NCBI GenBank assembly: GCA_964019655.1 | Contig: CAXHTR010000007.1 | Span: forward strand, 620,001 to 684,000 | From: Perkinsela sp. pyNocScin1 | Taxonomy: Eukaryota; Euglenozoa; Kinetoplastea; Prokinetoplastida; Perkinselidae | DNA length: 64,000 bases | Reading direction: 5' to 3' | Part shown: positions 9,828 through 19,347 of the stretch, in pieces | How the letters are laid out: every line of letters begins with the position of its first letter | How positions within the stretch are numbered: position 1 is the first letter of the stretch | Program-made: the position numbers and the translations under genes | Notes under the pieces: generated by a model | The model's database searches: none | What the model was told of the DNA's origin: nothing | The model's input: only the letters and a program-made list of their open reading frames with translations

Positions 9828-10496
9828 TCATTTCATCTTCTCGACATAGACTCGACCATCAACTTTCTTACCATCTAAGCACATGACTCTGCGCTTCGGC
9901 ATCCATTGCCGCAGTTTGACCCACTTCAGCGTCTCTGGCAGCGACTCGTTGCAGACAAGGACACAATCGAAATTGTTTCCACGCAGGTCTATTGATTCTA
10001 TCTCTGGTGGCAAGGAGAAAAGCGAGACCCCTCCCTCAAGTCTATTGTTGCTGAGGTCGAGGAACTGCAGGCGTGGAGGCAGGCTTCCAAAGTCGATAGT
10101 CGACTGCATGTTGCAGTTGCGTATTTCGAGGATGTACAGGTTAAGGCACGGAAGCTGTCGAGTGTCCAGCCGATCAACACTATGGCCTTTTATATGCGCC
10201 TCAAAGAGCAGCGCTGGCATCCAGTTGACATCGACTTTGTCTATTGATACACCTGCGTGCCAGGAAATAGTTGTGACATGATCGAGAACGCAGCTCACGC
10301 CCCGCCAGTGGCATTCATTCGAAAAACTGATCGGATGATCGATGATATTGAAGTTCTCGAGCATTTTCTGGGCATCTGCATCTGATTCAAAGCAGAGCAT
10401 CTGCATGAGCGCTCGACGCTGCATGGTCCTGTTGCATTTGCTTTCTGGGTAACACGGGAAACTTTGGTGCTGTATGACAAAGAGGGCGAAGAGCAT
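9828..10496 (-). CDS. Secreted LRR protein, short class, 5 repeats
   Basis: This 222-residue protein begins MLFALFVIQHQSFPCYP and has the cap HWRGVSCVLDHVTTISW. Repeats start WMPALL, QLPCLN, SLPPRL, SLPPEI, SLPETL. The end is the best example of the short-class tail: TLKWVKLRQ followed by a GKKVDGRVYVEK-type strand, basic in charge. It lies 151 bp upstream of its likely sister gene. The 298 bp behind it hold no recognisable feature. Confidence 0.9.
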   Translation of the reverse strand: MLFALFVIQHQSFPCYPESKCNRTMQRRALMQMLCFESDADAQKMLENFNIIDHPISFSNECHWRGVSCVLDHVTTISWHAGVSIDKVDVNWMPALLFEAHIKGHSVDRLDTRQLPCLNLYILEIRNCNMQSTIDFGSLPPRLQFLDLSNNRLEGGVSLFSLPPEIESIDLRGNNFDCVLVCNESLPETLKWVKLRQWMPKRRVMCLDGKKVDGRVYVEKMK

Positions 10497-10794
10497 TGTA
10501 GTGTTTAGATTTCGTTATAGGACATAAAAACAGATAAAAGTCTTATTTTACTACGGTCGACGTGATCTTTGTATTCTGGACCGATAGTGAAGAGAAACAA
10601 ATGGTTCATCAGTAAGGCATACGTAATGAGAAAAAAGCTAATTTTCCAATCAAAGCATGAAACTGCGACTTTGCAAATTGGTTTCATTTCAAAACTATCC
10701 GTGTCATCTCATTGAAATTTCTTGAGTTTCAGGGCGCTTGATACAGCGTTGGATAGGCTTTGAAGCATTGGATTAAGCTTCACTGCATGTTTTC

Positions 10795-11658
10795 TTAGTA
10801 ATGATCGCTCAAAATCGATTTTTCTTCTTTATGCGCCTCGCCATTCTCATCAACGATTCTCTCAATGTTGCAGGCGTACAAAGTCACATTGATCATACGC
10901 CCTATATCGCCCACTGCACTGCTCAGGACCGCAGTCTCGGCAAAACTATTTCCATGTGCATCGAGCTCTTGAAGGGCCTGTGGGGGCTGAAGGAGCTGAA
11001 ACTTTCCCGAAAATTTGTTCTTGTGCAGAAATAGCTCTTCGAGCGTCTCTGGGAGGTAGTCAAGGCATAACTCACCCGTAAAATTATTACTGCTCAGAAA
11101 GATAATTTCCATCTGTGGTGGCAAATTCGTCAAGTTGACTTCCCCGGAGAAACGATTGCTTGAAAGCAGAATGTCCTTCAGCGATTCCGGCAGCTTTGTC
11201 AAGTCACAGCTGCCTGAAAAATTATTGTATGCAATGTTGAACAGCTCAATATTCTTTGGAAGTGCAGAAAAGTCCACAACGCCGTGAAAGTAGTTTAAGT
11301 CTATGGCAAATTTTATCAAATTTTGCGGGAGCTTCGCTGTTTCGAGTGTGCCTCGTGCCTTCATCTGTGCCATGTCGCAATTTGTGAGATTTGGAGGCAA
11401 AAAATCGAGGTGGACAGTCCCATCCATCTCGATCTCGATTTCATCAGCCAGCTCTATTTCAGTGATGTGTCCGTCGGCGTTGCTTCTGACGCCAGGCCAG
11501 TCTGTAACATCCTCAAATGCCATGTTTTCATCAGACACGATGGCTTTGAAGCCAGGACATGCACCGTCGATAAGAATTTCCATGCGTCCCTGGTCAGAGA
11601 GACCATCGTAATCCAAGCGGCCAAGGGCGTGGTCGAGGGCGGTAATAAGTAGATACAT
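10795..11658 (-). CDS. Secreted LRR protein, long class, 7 repeats
   Basis: The product has 287 residues with the leader MYLLITALDHALGRLDYDGL. The pre-repeat block reads FEDVTDWPGVRSNADGHI, so the tryptophan of the cap is kept while both cysteines are gone (VTDW in place of DVCxW, RSN in place of TCD). Seven repeats end at QPPQAL. The tail has the VDENGE module (RIVDENGEAHKEE) preceded by a cysteine (LYACNIE). The loss of both cap cysteines together suggests the cap has lost its disulfide as a unit. Confidence 0.92.
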   Translation of the reverse strand: MYLLITALDHALGRLDYDGLSDQGRMEILIDGACPGFKAIVSDENMAFEDVTDWPGVRSNADGHITEIELADEIEIEMDGTVHLDFLPPNLTNCDMAQMKARGTLETAKLPQNLIKFAIDLNYFHGVVDFSALPKNIELFNIAYNNFSGSCDLTKLPESLKDILLSSNRFSGEVNLTNLPPQMEIIFLSSNNFTGELCLDYLPETLEELFLHKNKFSGKFQLLQPPQALQELDAHGNSFAETAVLSSAVGDIGRMINVTLYACNIERIVDENGEAHKEEKSILSDHY

Positions 11659-11898
11659 TTGTAGAGAATACTATGTATTGATCAAAAGGTGAAAGACTGG
11701 AGTATTTAAAGTTCCCGCGAGTTACCTTCATATGCATGTACTTCTGATGCATTTTCGTTTGCAATGCGGACAAATGTTGAATTATCAAATTCCTCGCATT
11801 CGTACATTCTTCTGATTGATAAAAACGAAAAGAAGGATTTTCCGAATAAGCGTTTGCCGAATGCCAGAAGCGCATCTCTGTCAATAGTTACGCATCAC

Positions 11899-12351
11899 TC
11901 AAACATAGATCCCAGCCCGCTTCGAATACCCGTGCTCCCTTAAAAAAATCACGTCGCGGTGATCTTCGTTCTTGTCGAACTTTACAAGACGCAGCTTCTT
12001 TCATTGATACACAAGACGCAGCTTCGCACACTCATTGATTGTGCACTCCTCCAGCTCCTGCGGGAGCTTTCGCGTCTCAAGCTGCTGATTCAGTGCCCGA
12101 TTTACAAAGAGCATCTTTCGAACTGTTCTGGGGAGCCATTCGATGTAGAACGCATGGGTAAATGTCGAGTGTGCATCGATGGAAATTTCGCGGACAATGC
12201 GCTGATCATCACATCGAACTTCAAAGAAGTCGCAGAAATTATATCCTGGGGTCGGGGCCTTGGCAATAAAACGGAACATGGACAGGGTTTGTTTGGCGTA
12301 AAAGTCTTCTGACATGCCTTCTGCTGCGGAAAGAAAAAAGGCTGTGAGCAT
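11899..12351 (-). pseudogene. Short-class LRR gene, internally deleted, in-frame TGA
   Basis: The start is normal (MLTAFFLSAAEGMS) and the frame reaches the first two short-class units (WLPRTV, KLPQEL) before a TGA at 12001-12003. Beyond it the same frame stays open for 33 codons to a TGA at 11899 and encodes a short-class C-terminus (KLRLVKFDKNEDH ... AGIYV). The three central repeats are missing. A 14-bp sequence (acaagacgcagctt on the plus strand) occurs twice, 27 bp apart, exactly at the junction, giving KLRLV twice. This looks like a deletion or slippage product between repeats. Confidence 0.75.
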
Positions 12352-12491
12352 TTGAGAAGAATTAATTAGATAAAAAGCTATCCATTAGGTTCACGTCACG
12401 CACAGAAAGCTGAAAAAAATAAATTTGATAAATTTATGCACTTGTATCTAATTTCAACTCAGTTTATTCCGAAGCGTAGTATCTTACGTGC

Positions 12492-13253
12492 TTACCAAAG
12501 AGCATCATCTCTCCATTCGACTCGAAGCCCATCGTGTACCTCGATGATCCGGGTATCTTTCGCAAAGTTATTAAACTGCGCAAAGACAGCGTAGAGCGAC
12601 TTTGGCGCATTGCGAATTTCGAGCGTCCCCTCAAAATGATTACGCTGTATGTCAAGTGTGCAGAGCTTATTCGGCAGGGAACATAGGTGTATCAACCCAC
12701 TAAAATTATTGTTTCTGACGCTGAAAATACGGACTTGTGGCGGTAGGTTCTCTATGTCCAGGCTGCCCGACAGCTGGTTATGCGAGACGACCACCTCTCG
12801 AAGTTCCTTTGGCAAAGTTTTCACGCAGAAGGAACCTTCGAAGCAGCTGTCGTTGACGTCGAATATTTGCAGATCTGGTGGTAGGGCTGCGGTATCAATA
12901 GTGCCGGTCAGAAGCATGCTTTTGAGCCTGAAGATCCGGACCGACGGTGGAATGTACTTGAGGTCCACTGACCCACCGCCACAAAAGGAGCGCGTTTGTA
13001 TGGAGGGGTTCGGGTTTCGATCATGGAAGACACCGCCGTAGTCGATCATATTTATGGAAAAGAGTTTTCCTGTCTTGTCAAATTTGACTGCCTTCCAGAG
13101 TTGAATGTCGATAAAGTCACCATTGGCATCTTTTGCAAAGTTGACGTCATTGAATCCGGAAACAAATAGCTCGATGAGTGCTTGATCGGAAAGCGATGAT
13201 GTATCAAAGCGGCCGAGGTGGTCTGCAGATGTGAAGATTAGGACCCCAAACAT
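12492..13253 (-). CDS. Secreted LRR protein, long class, 6 repeats
   Basis: The 253-residue product begins MFGVLIFTSADHLGRFDTSSL. The pre-repeat region has no cysteine pair (FIDIQLWKAVKFDKTGKL keeps only the Trp and general shape) and carries an extra loop with FHDRNPNPSIQTRSFCGGG before the first repeat. Six units run from YIPPSV to NAPKSL. The C-terminus is short and acidic to aromatic (IEVHDGLRVEWRDDALW), unlike the VDENGE tail. 103 bp separate it from the next gene upstream. Confidence 0.92.
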   Translation of the reverse strand: MFGVLIFTSADHLGRFDTSSLSDQALIELFVSGFNDVNFAKDANGDFIDIQLWKAVKFDKTGKLFSINMIDYGGVFHDRNPNPSIQTRSFCGGGSVDLKYIPPSVRIFRLKSMLLTGTIDTAALPPDLQIFDVNDSCFEGSFCVKTLPKELREVVVSHNQLSGSLDIENLPPQVRIFSVRNNNFSGLIHLCSLPNKLCTLDIQRNHFEGTLEIRNAPKSLYAVFAQFNNFAKDTRIIEVHDGLRVEWRDDALW

Positions 13254-13356
13254 CCTCGTTGTTTAAAGACGGTAAAAATTGATTACACACAAAAAAATTG
13301 AATTTTTGACTGATCGCAAATTTCAATCTTAAAATGACAGAGGTAATACTTCCCAA

Positions 13357-14154
13357 TTACACTGCATCCTTCTCTATAATTTCCAAATCTTTGTTATAGA
13401 AAATCTTCTTATCGACGACTGGGTTGCGCGGAATAAGCATGCGTCCCGGATGCTTCGTTTGCACTGTCAGCGCAGGCGCCGTGGAACGCAGGTCAAGTTT
13501 CCCCGAGAAATCGTTGTGGAAAATGCTTAGACTTTGCATAGCCGGTGGGAGAGTATCAGTTGGTACCTCGCCTGTAAATTTATTGAGCGCGAGATTCAGA
13601 GCGACGAGTGTTTTCGGGAGACACCGGAATGCAACAGTCCCGTGAAAAGCATTATTCAGTACGCGCAGGCTCTCCATCTTTGGCGGAAGGCTCTCAAATG
13701 CGATTGTTCCTGTGAAACGGTTCGAAGAGATGTCAACGCTCTTTACCGATGCTGGCAGATCTTCGAGGGCCGCTGAGCCACAGAATAGGCTCATTTTCAG
13801 CGTCAGGGATTCGAGCGCCGGTGGAAAGCGGGCAAAGTCGACTTCTCCGCTCATGCGCGTTGCAAAGATAAACACAGCACAAACTGTCTGCGGAATATAA
13901 TTTGACACAAGTGACCCACTGTAGTTTTTGTCACTGACACTAATAAGACGGAACTCGTGCGCCTCGCCACTCTCATTTATTTCGATAGATTCGAATTCTT
14001 CAAAATCAAGAAATACACCTTCTTTGTCTTGATGTCGGCGTTGGCTATCTTCGTCGAGGGCGCTGATGAGGAGCTCACAGAGCGTTTGGTCGGAGAGCAT
14101 ATCTGGTTGCACGCGACCTAAAGAGCTGTCGACACAGAGGGCTGCGAAGGGCAT
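13357..14154 (-). CDS. Secreted LRR protein, long class, 6 repeats
   Basis: It encodes 265 residues, starting MPFAALCVDSSLGRVQPDML. There is no cap cysteine pair; the region reads FLDFEEFESIEINESGEAHEF, strongly acidic. Repeats begin YIPQTV, RFPPAL, DLPASV, SLPPKM, CLPKTL, TLPPAM. The last full unit, FSGKLDLRSTAPAL, is followed by a tail of the LDLRxL type with basic HPGRMLIPRNPVVDKK. The spacer behind it holds an LRR relic. Confidence 0.92.
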   Translation of the reverse strand: MPFAALCVDSSLGRVQPDMLSDQTLCELLISALDEDSQRRHQDKEGVFLDFEEFESIEINESGEAHEFRLISVSDKNYSGSLVSNYIPQTVCAVFIFATRMSGEVDFARFPPALESLTLKMSLFCGSAALEDLPASVKSVDISSNRFTGTIAFESLPPKMESLRVLNNAFHGTVAFRCLPKTLVALNLALNKFTGEVPTDTLPPAMQSLSIFHNDFSGKLDLRSTAPALTVQTKHPGRMLIPRNPVVDKKIFYNKDLEIIEKDAV

Positions 14155-14275
14155 TTAAGCAGAAACGATTGTAGAAAGAATATGAAAAAAGTTTTGCTTC
14201 AGTTGTGCGTGAAAGTACACAAGAAATGCGATCTTAGTATGTATTATCAATAATTCAGCATTTGACCGTCAGAAC

Positions 14276-14394
14276 TCATCTTCTTCTACCTCGTTCGGGC
14301 CGTCAATGATGAGAATGCTACCCCGAACCGATTTTCGAATAAAATTCCCCTCCAGCCACAGGGTCCGCAAGCAATCTGCGAGATTTTCAACATC
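14276..14394 (-). pseudogene. LRR C-terminal relic
   Basis: A frame without a start codon encodes about 39 residues (DVENLADCLRTLWLEGNF ... EEDEF) ending in TGA. The LxxLWLEGNF part matches the half-repeat that precedes LRR tails in this family. No upstream part survives, because the intact gene 14421-15272 begins right beside it. It is best read as the last scrap of a deleted tandem copy. Confidence 0.6.
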
Positions 14395-14420
14395 GAAAAA
14401 CCACCTCGATTAAGATTTCT

Positions 14421-15272
14421 TTAAACGATGCTCCACGGATTTGGTATCACTTTCAAACCCACGTTCGATGAGTAGCTCGAGTAGCTCACTTCTAATTGTT
14501 GCTCTACTGCACTCAGATCAATCACTCCCCAAAAATCATTGCCATAAACAATTACTTCGCGCAAAGATGGCGGAACATTCACCAAACTGATTTCACCGAA
14601 GAATGCGTTTTGGCTAACGTTTATATAAGAAAGACTCGAGGGGAGGCTTTCGAAAGAAAGTGTCCCCGCAAGAGAGTTATGATCAAGCTGAAGACGTGAC
14701 AGTGTATCGGGAAGGCTACTGAGAGTAATTGATCCCTCCACAAGTGTCTGTCGAATGCAAAGAATTACCAAATTCCGTGGCAAACAGCTGAGGTCTATGG
14801 TTCCCATGAATTCACTCTTTTTCCCATAGTCAGGGCCCTTCACTATGAAATCTCGCATGTCCTTTGGCAAATTTGTAAGCCTTATGCTTCCGGAAAATTT
14901 GCACTTGTCAAGGCTAAGATTTTTGAGGCCGCTTGGCAAATATTCAAATTCAAAAGATCCGGTAAAGTTACCATTGGTGAGGTACAGATTTTCAAGCTTT
15001 TCAGGGAGATAGCGTACAACAAATGTCCCGCTGAGGGGTCTCTGTAATACTGTAAAGTATCTCCAAGAAATCCTTTCCACCTCACCATCGGCATGCGTTT
15101 CGATGCCTGGCCAGAGATTCAAATCAGAGATAAATTCCCCATCTTTTTTGAAAAAGCCCTGGCTTTCCTCCGAGAATCCCTCGACAAGGAGCTCCATGGA
15201 TGCCTGCGATGTGAGCTGTGAAGGATCAAAGCGACCAAGCGCTGTATCAACTGTTGAGAGAATCTTGAGCAT
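14421..15272 (-). CDS. Secreted LRR protein, long class, 7 repeats
   Basis: The protein has 283 residues, leader MLKILSTVDTALGRFDPSQL. The DxCxW motif is replaced by ISDLNLWPGIETHADGEVERISW, with Trp kept and cysteines lost. Seven units are present (YLPEKL to NVPPSL); one unit is lengthened by FIVKGPDYGKKSEFMGT. The tail is the LDLxxV type: GVIDLSAVEQQLEVSY and then VIPNPWSIV. It is separated from the next gene by only 88 bp, so both are probably in one transcription unit. Confidence 0.92.
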   Translation of the reverse strand: MLKILSTVDTALGRFDPSQLTSQASMELLVEGFSEESQGFFKKDGEFISDLNLWPGIETHADGEVERISWRYFTVLQRPLSGTFVVRYLPEKLENLYLTNGNFTGSFEFEYLPSGLKNLSLDKCKFSGSIRLTNLPKDMRDFIVKGPDYGKKSEFMGTIDLSCLPRNLVILCIRQTLVEGSITLSSLPDTLSRLQLDHNSLAGTLSFESLPSSLSYINVSQNAFFGEISLVNVPPSLREVIVYGNDFWGVIDLSAVEQQLEVSYSSYSSNVGLKVIPNPWSIV

Positions 15273-15360
15273 TTATGAAAGATCTGCAAATTATAAACAA
15301 TAAAATTTTCAGTTTGAGCACCTTGTGCCTGTTTCTGGGGCCATGATAAAATGAATAAGA

Positions 15361-16041
15361 CTACATCACACATTTCATATCTTGCTGAACTTCTATCACC
15401 CATTTCGCTATGACCGTGTCACTTTCAATATAGAACCCCTTTTCGTCAACTTTATCGTTAAATGGAATAAGCCTCCGAACACCGCAATTTTTGAAATAAA
15501 TGGACTCCAGTGTCTCAGGAAGCTTTTCAAAGTATACTCGCGTGGGTCGAATGCTGTTGATAGAAAGGTCAATGAATCTTAGTTTCGGCGGTAAGTTTTT
15601 TAAGCATACTACCCCAGTAATGGCATTTTCCATGGCAAAAAGGCGTTCAAGTGGTCTCGGCAGTGTCGACAGGTCCATCGTTCCGTAAATTCGGTTATTT
15701 TGGAGATTGAGTGAAACGAGTGCGGCTGGCAGAAGCCTCGTTTGTACTTCCATTGTGAGTTTCGAATATGTAATGTGCGCACACGTGACAGAGTTCGGCA
15801 GAAAGCTTATGTCGTAGCCAGAAGCGTCTATTTGTGAAAAGTAGAATTTCTCGACGACGCCGTGTCTGCAGTGTATTCCTGCCCGCACTGATCTGTTTGG
15901 ACGTTTGCAGATCACACTTGGATTGCCTTTGCTTCCGAGCGTTCGCCACATGAGAATATCTTGCATTTTGATACCATTATGAACTTTATCGTGTGTATCA
16001 GAGCACGCCGCGCTTATAATGACAAGGACAATGTGGAACAT
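15361..16041 (-). CDS. Secreted LRR protein, short class, 5 repeats
   Basis: I place the start at MFHIVLVIISAACSDTHD (16041), which gives a proper signal peptide; the frame is open to an earlier Met at 16110. Cysteines are at CKRPNRS and IHCRHG, widely spaced and not in the compact cap form. Units are FLPNSV, LLPAAL, TLPRPL, NLPPKL, KLPETL, with TRLLPAAL in the second. The end, VYFEKLPETLESIYFKNCG and then IPFNDKVDEKGFYIESD, resembles the genes at 7393 and 46910. Confidence 0.88.
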   Translation of the reverse strand: MFHIVLVIISAACSDTHDKVHNGIKMQDILMWRTLGSKGNPSVICKRPNRSVRAGIHCRHGVVEKFYFSQIDASGYDISFLPNSVTCAHITYSKLTMEVQTRLLPAALVSLNLQNNRIYGTMDLSTLPRPLERLFAMENAITGVVCLKNLPPKLRFIDLSINSIRPTRVYFEKLPETLESIYFKNCGVRRLIPFNDKVDEKGFYIESDTVIAKWVIEVQQDMKCVM

Positions 16042-16172
16042 TTGAAATGCAAAACGAAATACACTGTACTTAAAATTGAAAAGAGCACTTGAGAGGCCCA
16101 TATTCTTCACAGCTACTGGAATTACTTCCCTATCTGAAAATATAAATTCTTATGCCCTCTTTGAACTCTTCG

Positions 16173-17093
16173 CTAAATTCTGATCGACTCTACGTTTCCA
16201 TAGTCATCAAAAGTGCATGCGAACGAAATGCCATCCTCGTCGATCGCTCCCTTCATCATGTTTCCTTGCACGCGAAAGAGGAGCGGAATCGATGAGTTGA
16301 GCCTCGCTGTTCCTTCAAGCTTATTATTCGAAACATCGAGCCTTCGCACGCGTCCGAGTGGGACACCCCAGTGCAGATCCCCGGAGAATTGATTGTTGTT
16401 CAGACGCAGAGTTTTCATACTTCGAGGCAAGTTGTCAAAGGTGAGCTCGCCACACAGCATGTTTCGCGAGACATCGAGTAATTTGAGCGAGTCCGGGAGA
16501 CTTTCAAGCGAAATTTCGCCACTGAGCTCATTTGACTCCATGGAAAGTATTTTCAAGTTTCTCGATAGATTCTCGAGATCAATGCTTCCTGAAAAATTAT
16601 TTCGGGAAAGATTGAGCTCCTCAGTGCTCTCTGGAAGATTATCCAAAAGAATGCTTCCGTGAAAATCGTTATGCTCGAAGAAGAGCTCACGAACGTTTGA
16701 CGGAAGGGTTCGCAAGTCGAGGGTCCCTGTAAAGCCATCTTCCGCTATGTCTATGATTTCGAGGGCTACTGGAAGCTCGTTCGTGTGGATAGTACCAGCA
16801 ATAACCGTACTCTCAACTTCTATTTCTTGCACTGTTTGTGGGATATGTTTGAGGTTGAGGCTGCCAGAGACACGCCCAAGCGAGAATTTGATGAGGTTTC
16901 CATCTACATCACATGCGCACATCGCCCAGCCACAAGCGTCTGTGAAATAGCCGTCACTATCTTGAAAACTATTTCGGGATTCTTCTGTGAGATTTTCGAT
17001 AACAAGCTCCATTCGTGCTTGCTGTGACAGTAGCGTCTCATCGAATCGGCCAGCTGCTGCATCGCTTGCGAAAAAAAGAGCAATTGTTAGCAT
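16173..17093 (-). CDS. Secreted LRR protein, long class, 8 repeats
   Basis: The start MLTIALFFASDAAAGRFDETL at 17093 is preferred to the Met at 17147 because it puts the hydrophobic leader at the N-terminus. The cap DACGWAMCACDVDGNLIKF has an extra cysteine (C-x4-C-x-C). Eight units run from HIPQTV to GVPLGR. The protein is rich in Glu and Asp in its N-terminal half. The tail contains the VDENGE-like GAIDEDGISFACTFDDYG, giving another cysteine near the end. Confidence 0.92.
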   Translation of the reverse strand: MLTIALFFASDAAAGRFDETLLSQQARMELVIENLTEESRNSFQDSDGYFTDACGWAMCACDVDGNLIKFSLGRVSGSLNLKHIPQTVQEIEVESTVIAGTIHTNELPVALEIIDIAEDGFTGTLDLRTLPSNVRELFFEHNDFHGSILLDNLPESTEELNLSRNNFSGSIDLENLSRNLKILSMESNELSGEISLESLPDSLKLLDVSRNMLCGELTFDNLPRSMKTLRLNNNQFSGDLHWGVPLGRVRRLDVSNNKLEGTARLNSSIPLLFRVQGNMMKGAIDEDGISFACTFDDYGNVESIRI

Positions 17094-17195
17094 TCTTAGA
17101 AATATTGAACGGGCATAGATGCTATACTGCGGGACTAGCAAAGTCAAAGCAAATATGAACTACTCTGTTCTAGCGCTCTATCTATTCAGTATGCT

Positions 17196-18188
17196 TCACT
17201 CATTCCAATCAATATCCAATTTAAAAACATCATCACCCGCCTCTAAACGCCCTGATATTGCAGAATAGCCAACCCCAAGATCGATAAAGCTTATGCGAGA
17301 GACTACGTTTTTCGGGTCGGAAATCTCTGTAAAAACATTGCCCTGCAGAAAAAGTTCGTTCATAGATTCAGGTAGCTCCGCGAGATTTGCACTTCCGATG
17401 AGCTGATTTTCAGAAATGTACAACGTTTCCAACTGTTGTGGAAGATTTTCAAGGCTGACAGGCCCCGAAAAACAGTTCTTGTCGGCGACAAAATCCTGAA
17501 GATTTGTATTCAGGTGTGTGAGATCGAGCTCACCCTCGAAGCGGTTCTCAGAAATATCGATCGTGACGAGCCCGTCGGGGAGCTTGCTGAGGCACAGACT
17601 GCCTTGGAAACAGTTGATTGAAAGGTCAAGACCCATGAGGCTGGGTGGAAGTCGTTCGAGATTCACAGTGCCCTCAAAACGATTGTGTGCGAGACTGAGT
17701 CTTTCCAGAGACGATGGTAGATCGCAGAGGTTGACGCTTCCCTCGAAACGATTATCATTGAGATAGAGGTGCTTGAGTTTACCAGGAAGCACATCGAGGC
17801 AAACACTTCCAAAAAATGCATTCTCGCCGAGTGAAATCTCTTCAATGCCATCCGGCATGTACGTCAATTCTACACTTCCAGTGAATTTCGATGCACTTGG
17901 AGAAAATACATGTAGGGTTTTCAGGGTTTTCGGAGCGTACTTGATGTCCAACTGGGTATTTGAATATCTGCACTCGTATTTGATTTTCTCAATTTCCAGC
18001 GATGAACTGCATGTGACAAAATCCCACATGCAGGGGTGTAAACAGTCACCATTGATCGTTCTGTAAAGCTCGAGTGCTTCTGTGTTTTCGCCAACAAAAA
18101 TCTCCATGAGCGTCTGGTCGGAGAGCATCGAAGCGTCGAATCTACCTGGCGACACATCGGATGCTTCGAGGAATAATGTGATCATCAT
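17196..18188 (-). CDS. Secreted LRR protein, long class, 9 repeats
   Basis: The product has 330 residues and begins MMITLFLEASDVSPGRFDASML. The cap is HPCMWDFVTCSSSLEIEKIKY with the pair retained. Nine units follow, from YAPKTL to ELPESM; the seventh is irregular (HLNTNL). The tail is polar (VGYSAISGRLEAGDDVFKLDIDWNE) and has neither a VDENGE nor an LDLRxL motif. 400 bp without a gene lie upstream. Confidence 0.92.
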   Translation of the reverse strand: MMITLFLEASDVSPGRFDASMLSDQTLMEIFVGENTEALELYRTINGDCLHPCMWDFVTCSSSLEIEKIKYECRYSNTQLDIKYAPKTLKTLHVFSPSASKFTGSVELTYMPDGIEEISLGENAFFGSVCLDVLPGKLKHLYLNDNRFEGSVNLCDLPSSLERLSLAHNRFEGTVNLERLPPSLMGLDLSINCFQGSLCLSKLPDGLVTIDISENRFEGELDLTHLNTNLQDFVADKNCFSGPVSLENLPQQLETLYISENQLIGSANLAELPESMNELFLQGNVFTEISDPKNVVSRISFIDLGVGYSAISGRLEAGDDVFKLDIDWNE

Positions 18189-18588
18189 TTGTGATAGAAT
18201 TATTCTCAGAAAAGAAAGAACACTCAGGTGTCGCGGCTATCGTTGCGGATGTTTAAGGAGTACAATTTTGGTGTCTCACGATATGGCCAAGAGAGGTGTC
18301 TGGTTGTCCATCATCCAAAGGTCTTTGGGTGGGTGAAAATTCCTAAAAAATCAATGCGCTTCATTGTGAACACGAAATCATTCGAAGATGCTTATCGCCT
18401 AGTGCCAATTTGCAATGGTCCACATAACATACAACAATCGATATCCACACGGTTTTTTTAAGCATCCAACCCAGCATCAAACCTGACTTCAAGACCAAAA
18501 TTTCTTTGTATGAAAAAGTCAAATGCAAAATCGCACTTTGTAAAGCCATTTCTTTCGATTTTTGAAATGAAAATGAAATATGCGTCAC
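18189..18588. other. Intergenic spacer, nothing recognised
   Basis: This 400-bp gap in the minus-strand array has overlapping short frames on both strands but none with LRR or other known motifs. Confidence 0.45.
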
Positions 18589-19203
18589 CTACAAACTCCG
18601 ACCAATGCGAACACGAGCGTCGCATTTTTCTCCATTGACTTCGACGAAACGAGTGCGCACATTTGCTGTCTTGTCTGAAACTTTGAAACACTTGAACTTC
18701 TCAGGGAGCATTACGTTTGAAACAAAGACACAGCGAATCGGATTACTCGAGAGATTGATGGCCAAGCAGCTCTTTGGAAGCTGAAGCAGTGATATATTGC
18801 CAGTGATTATGTTATCGGCCAGTGAGAGGAGCTCAAGGCCCCACGGGAGCTTCGCCAAATTGAGTGTTCCATAGATATCCCCGTGGTGAATGGTCAGCCC
18901 ACGCAGGTCCCGCGGGAGCTTCTCTGTGCAAAGTGGTTTTCCAATGGGCTGGTGCTCAAGTGTGAGGTAGTGCAGGGTGCTCGGCAGCCACTCGAGATTC
19001 CACTTTGTCTGCACGTTGCTCCTCGTCCAGTTGATACTGTGGGCTTTGTGATTCTCGTCGCACTCAAGGTAGATCCACTTGCACGAATCAGCATGCATAT
19101 TCCATTGCGCAGTGAGATTCTGCATGCACTTCAGTTGGTAATGTAATGCTTCATCAGCATAAGGAGTAAACTCAGCAGCGCAGACGATGATATAGAGGTG
19201 CAT
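18589..19203 (-). CDS. Secreted LRR protein, short class, 5 repeats
   Basis: At 204 residues this is the shortest intact LRR protein. Leader MHLYIIVCAAEF is followed by a segment rich in aromatic and polar residues (DSCKWIYLECDENHKAHSINW), which is the short-class cap. Units: WLPSTL, KLPRDL, KLPWGL, QLPKSC, MLPEKF. The C-terminus, CFKVSDKTANVRTRFVEVNG and then EKCDARVRIGRSL, is basic and shared with the neighbour at 19348. The two genes look like tandem duplicates. Confidence 0.9.
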   Translation of the reverse strand: MHLYIIVCAAEFTPYADEALHYQLKCMQNLTAQWNMHADSCKWIYLECDENHKAHSINWTRSNVQTKWNLEWLPSTLHYLTLEHQPIGKPLCTEKLPRDLRGLTIHHGDIYGTLNLAKLPWGLELLSLADNIITGNISLLQLPKSCLAINLSSNPIRCVFVSNVMLPEKFKCFKVSDKTANVRTRFVEVNGEKCDARVRIGRSL

Positions 19204-19347
19204 ATAAATTTGTGAAAGCGCTGTAAGGACGTTAAAAAACGCAGTGATTCATTTCGCAGAAAAAATCAGTTAATCTCAATATCTATGCATTAATGCTTAT
19301 TCTTTCCCTAATTCGATATCAAACCTCATACTCTGCCGATCTCAGTC

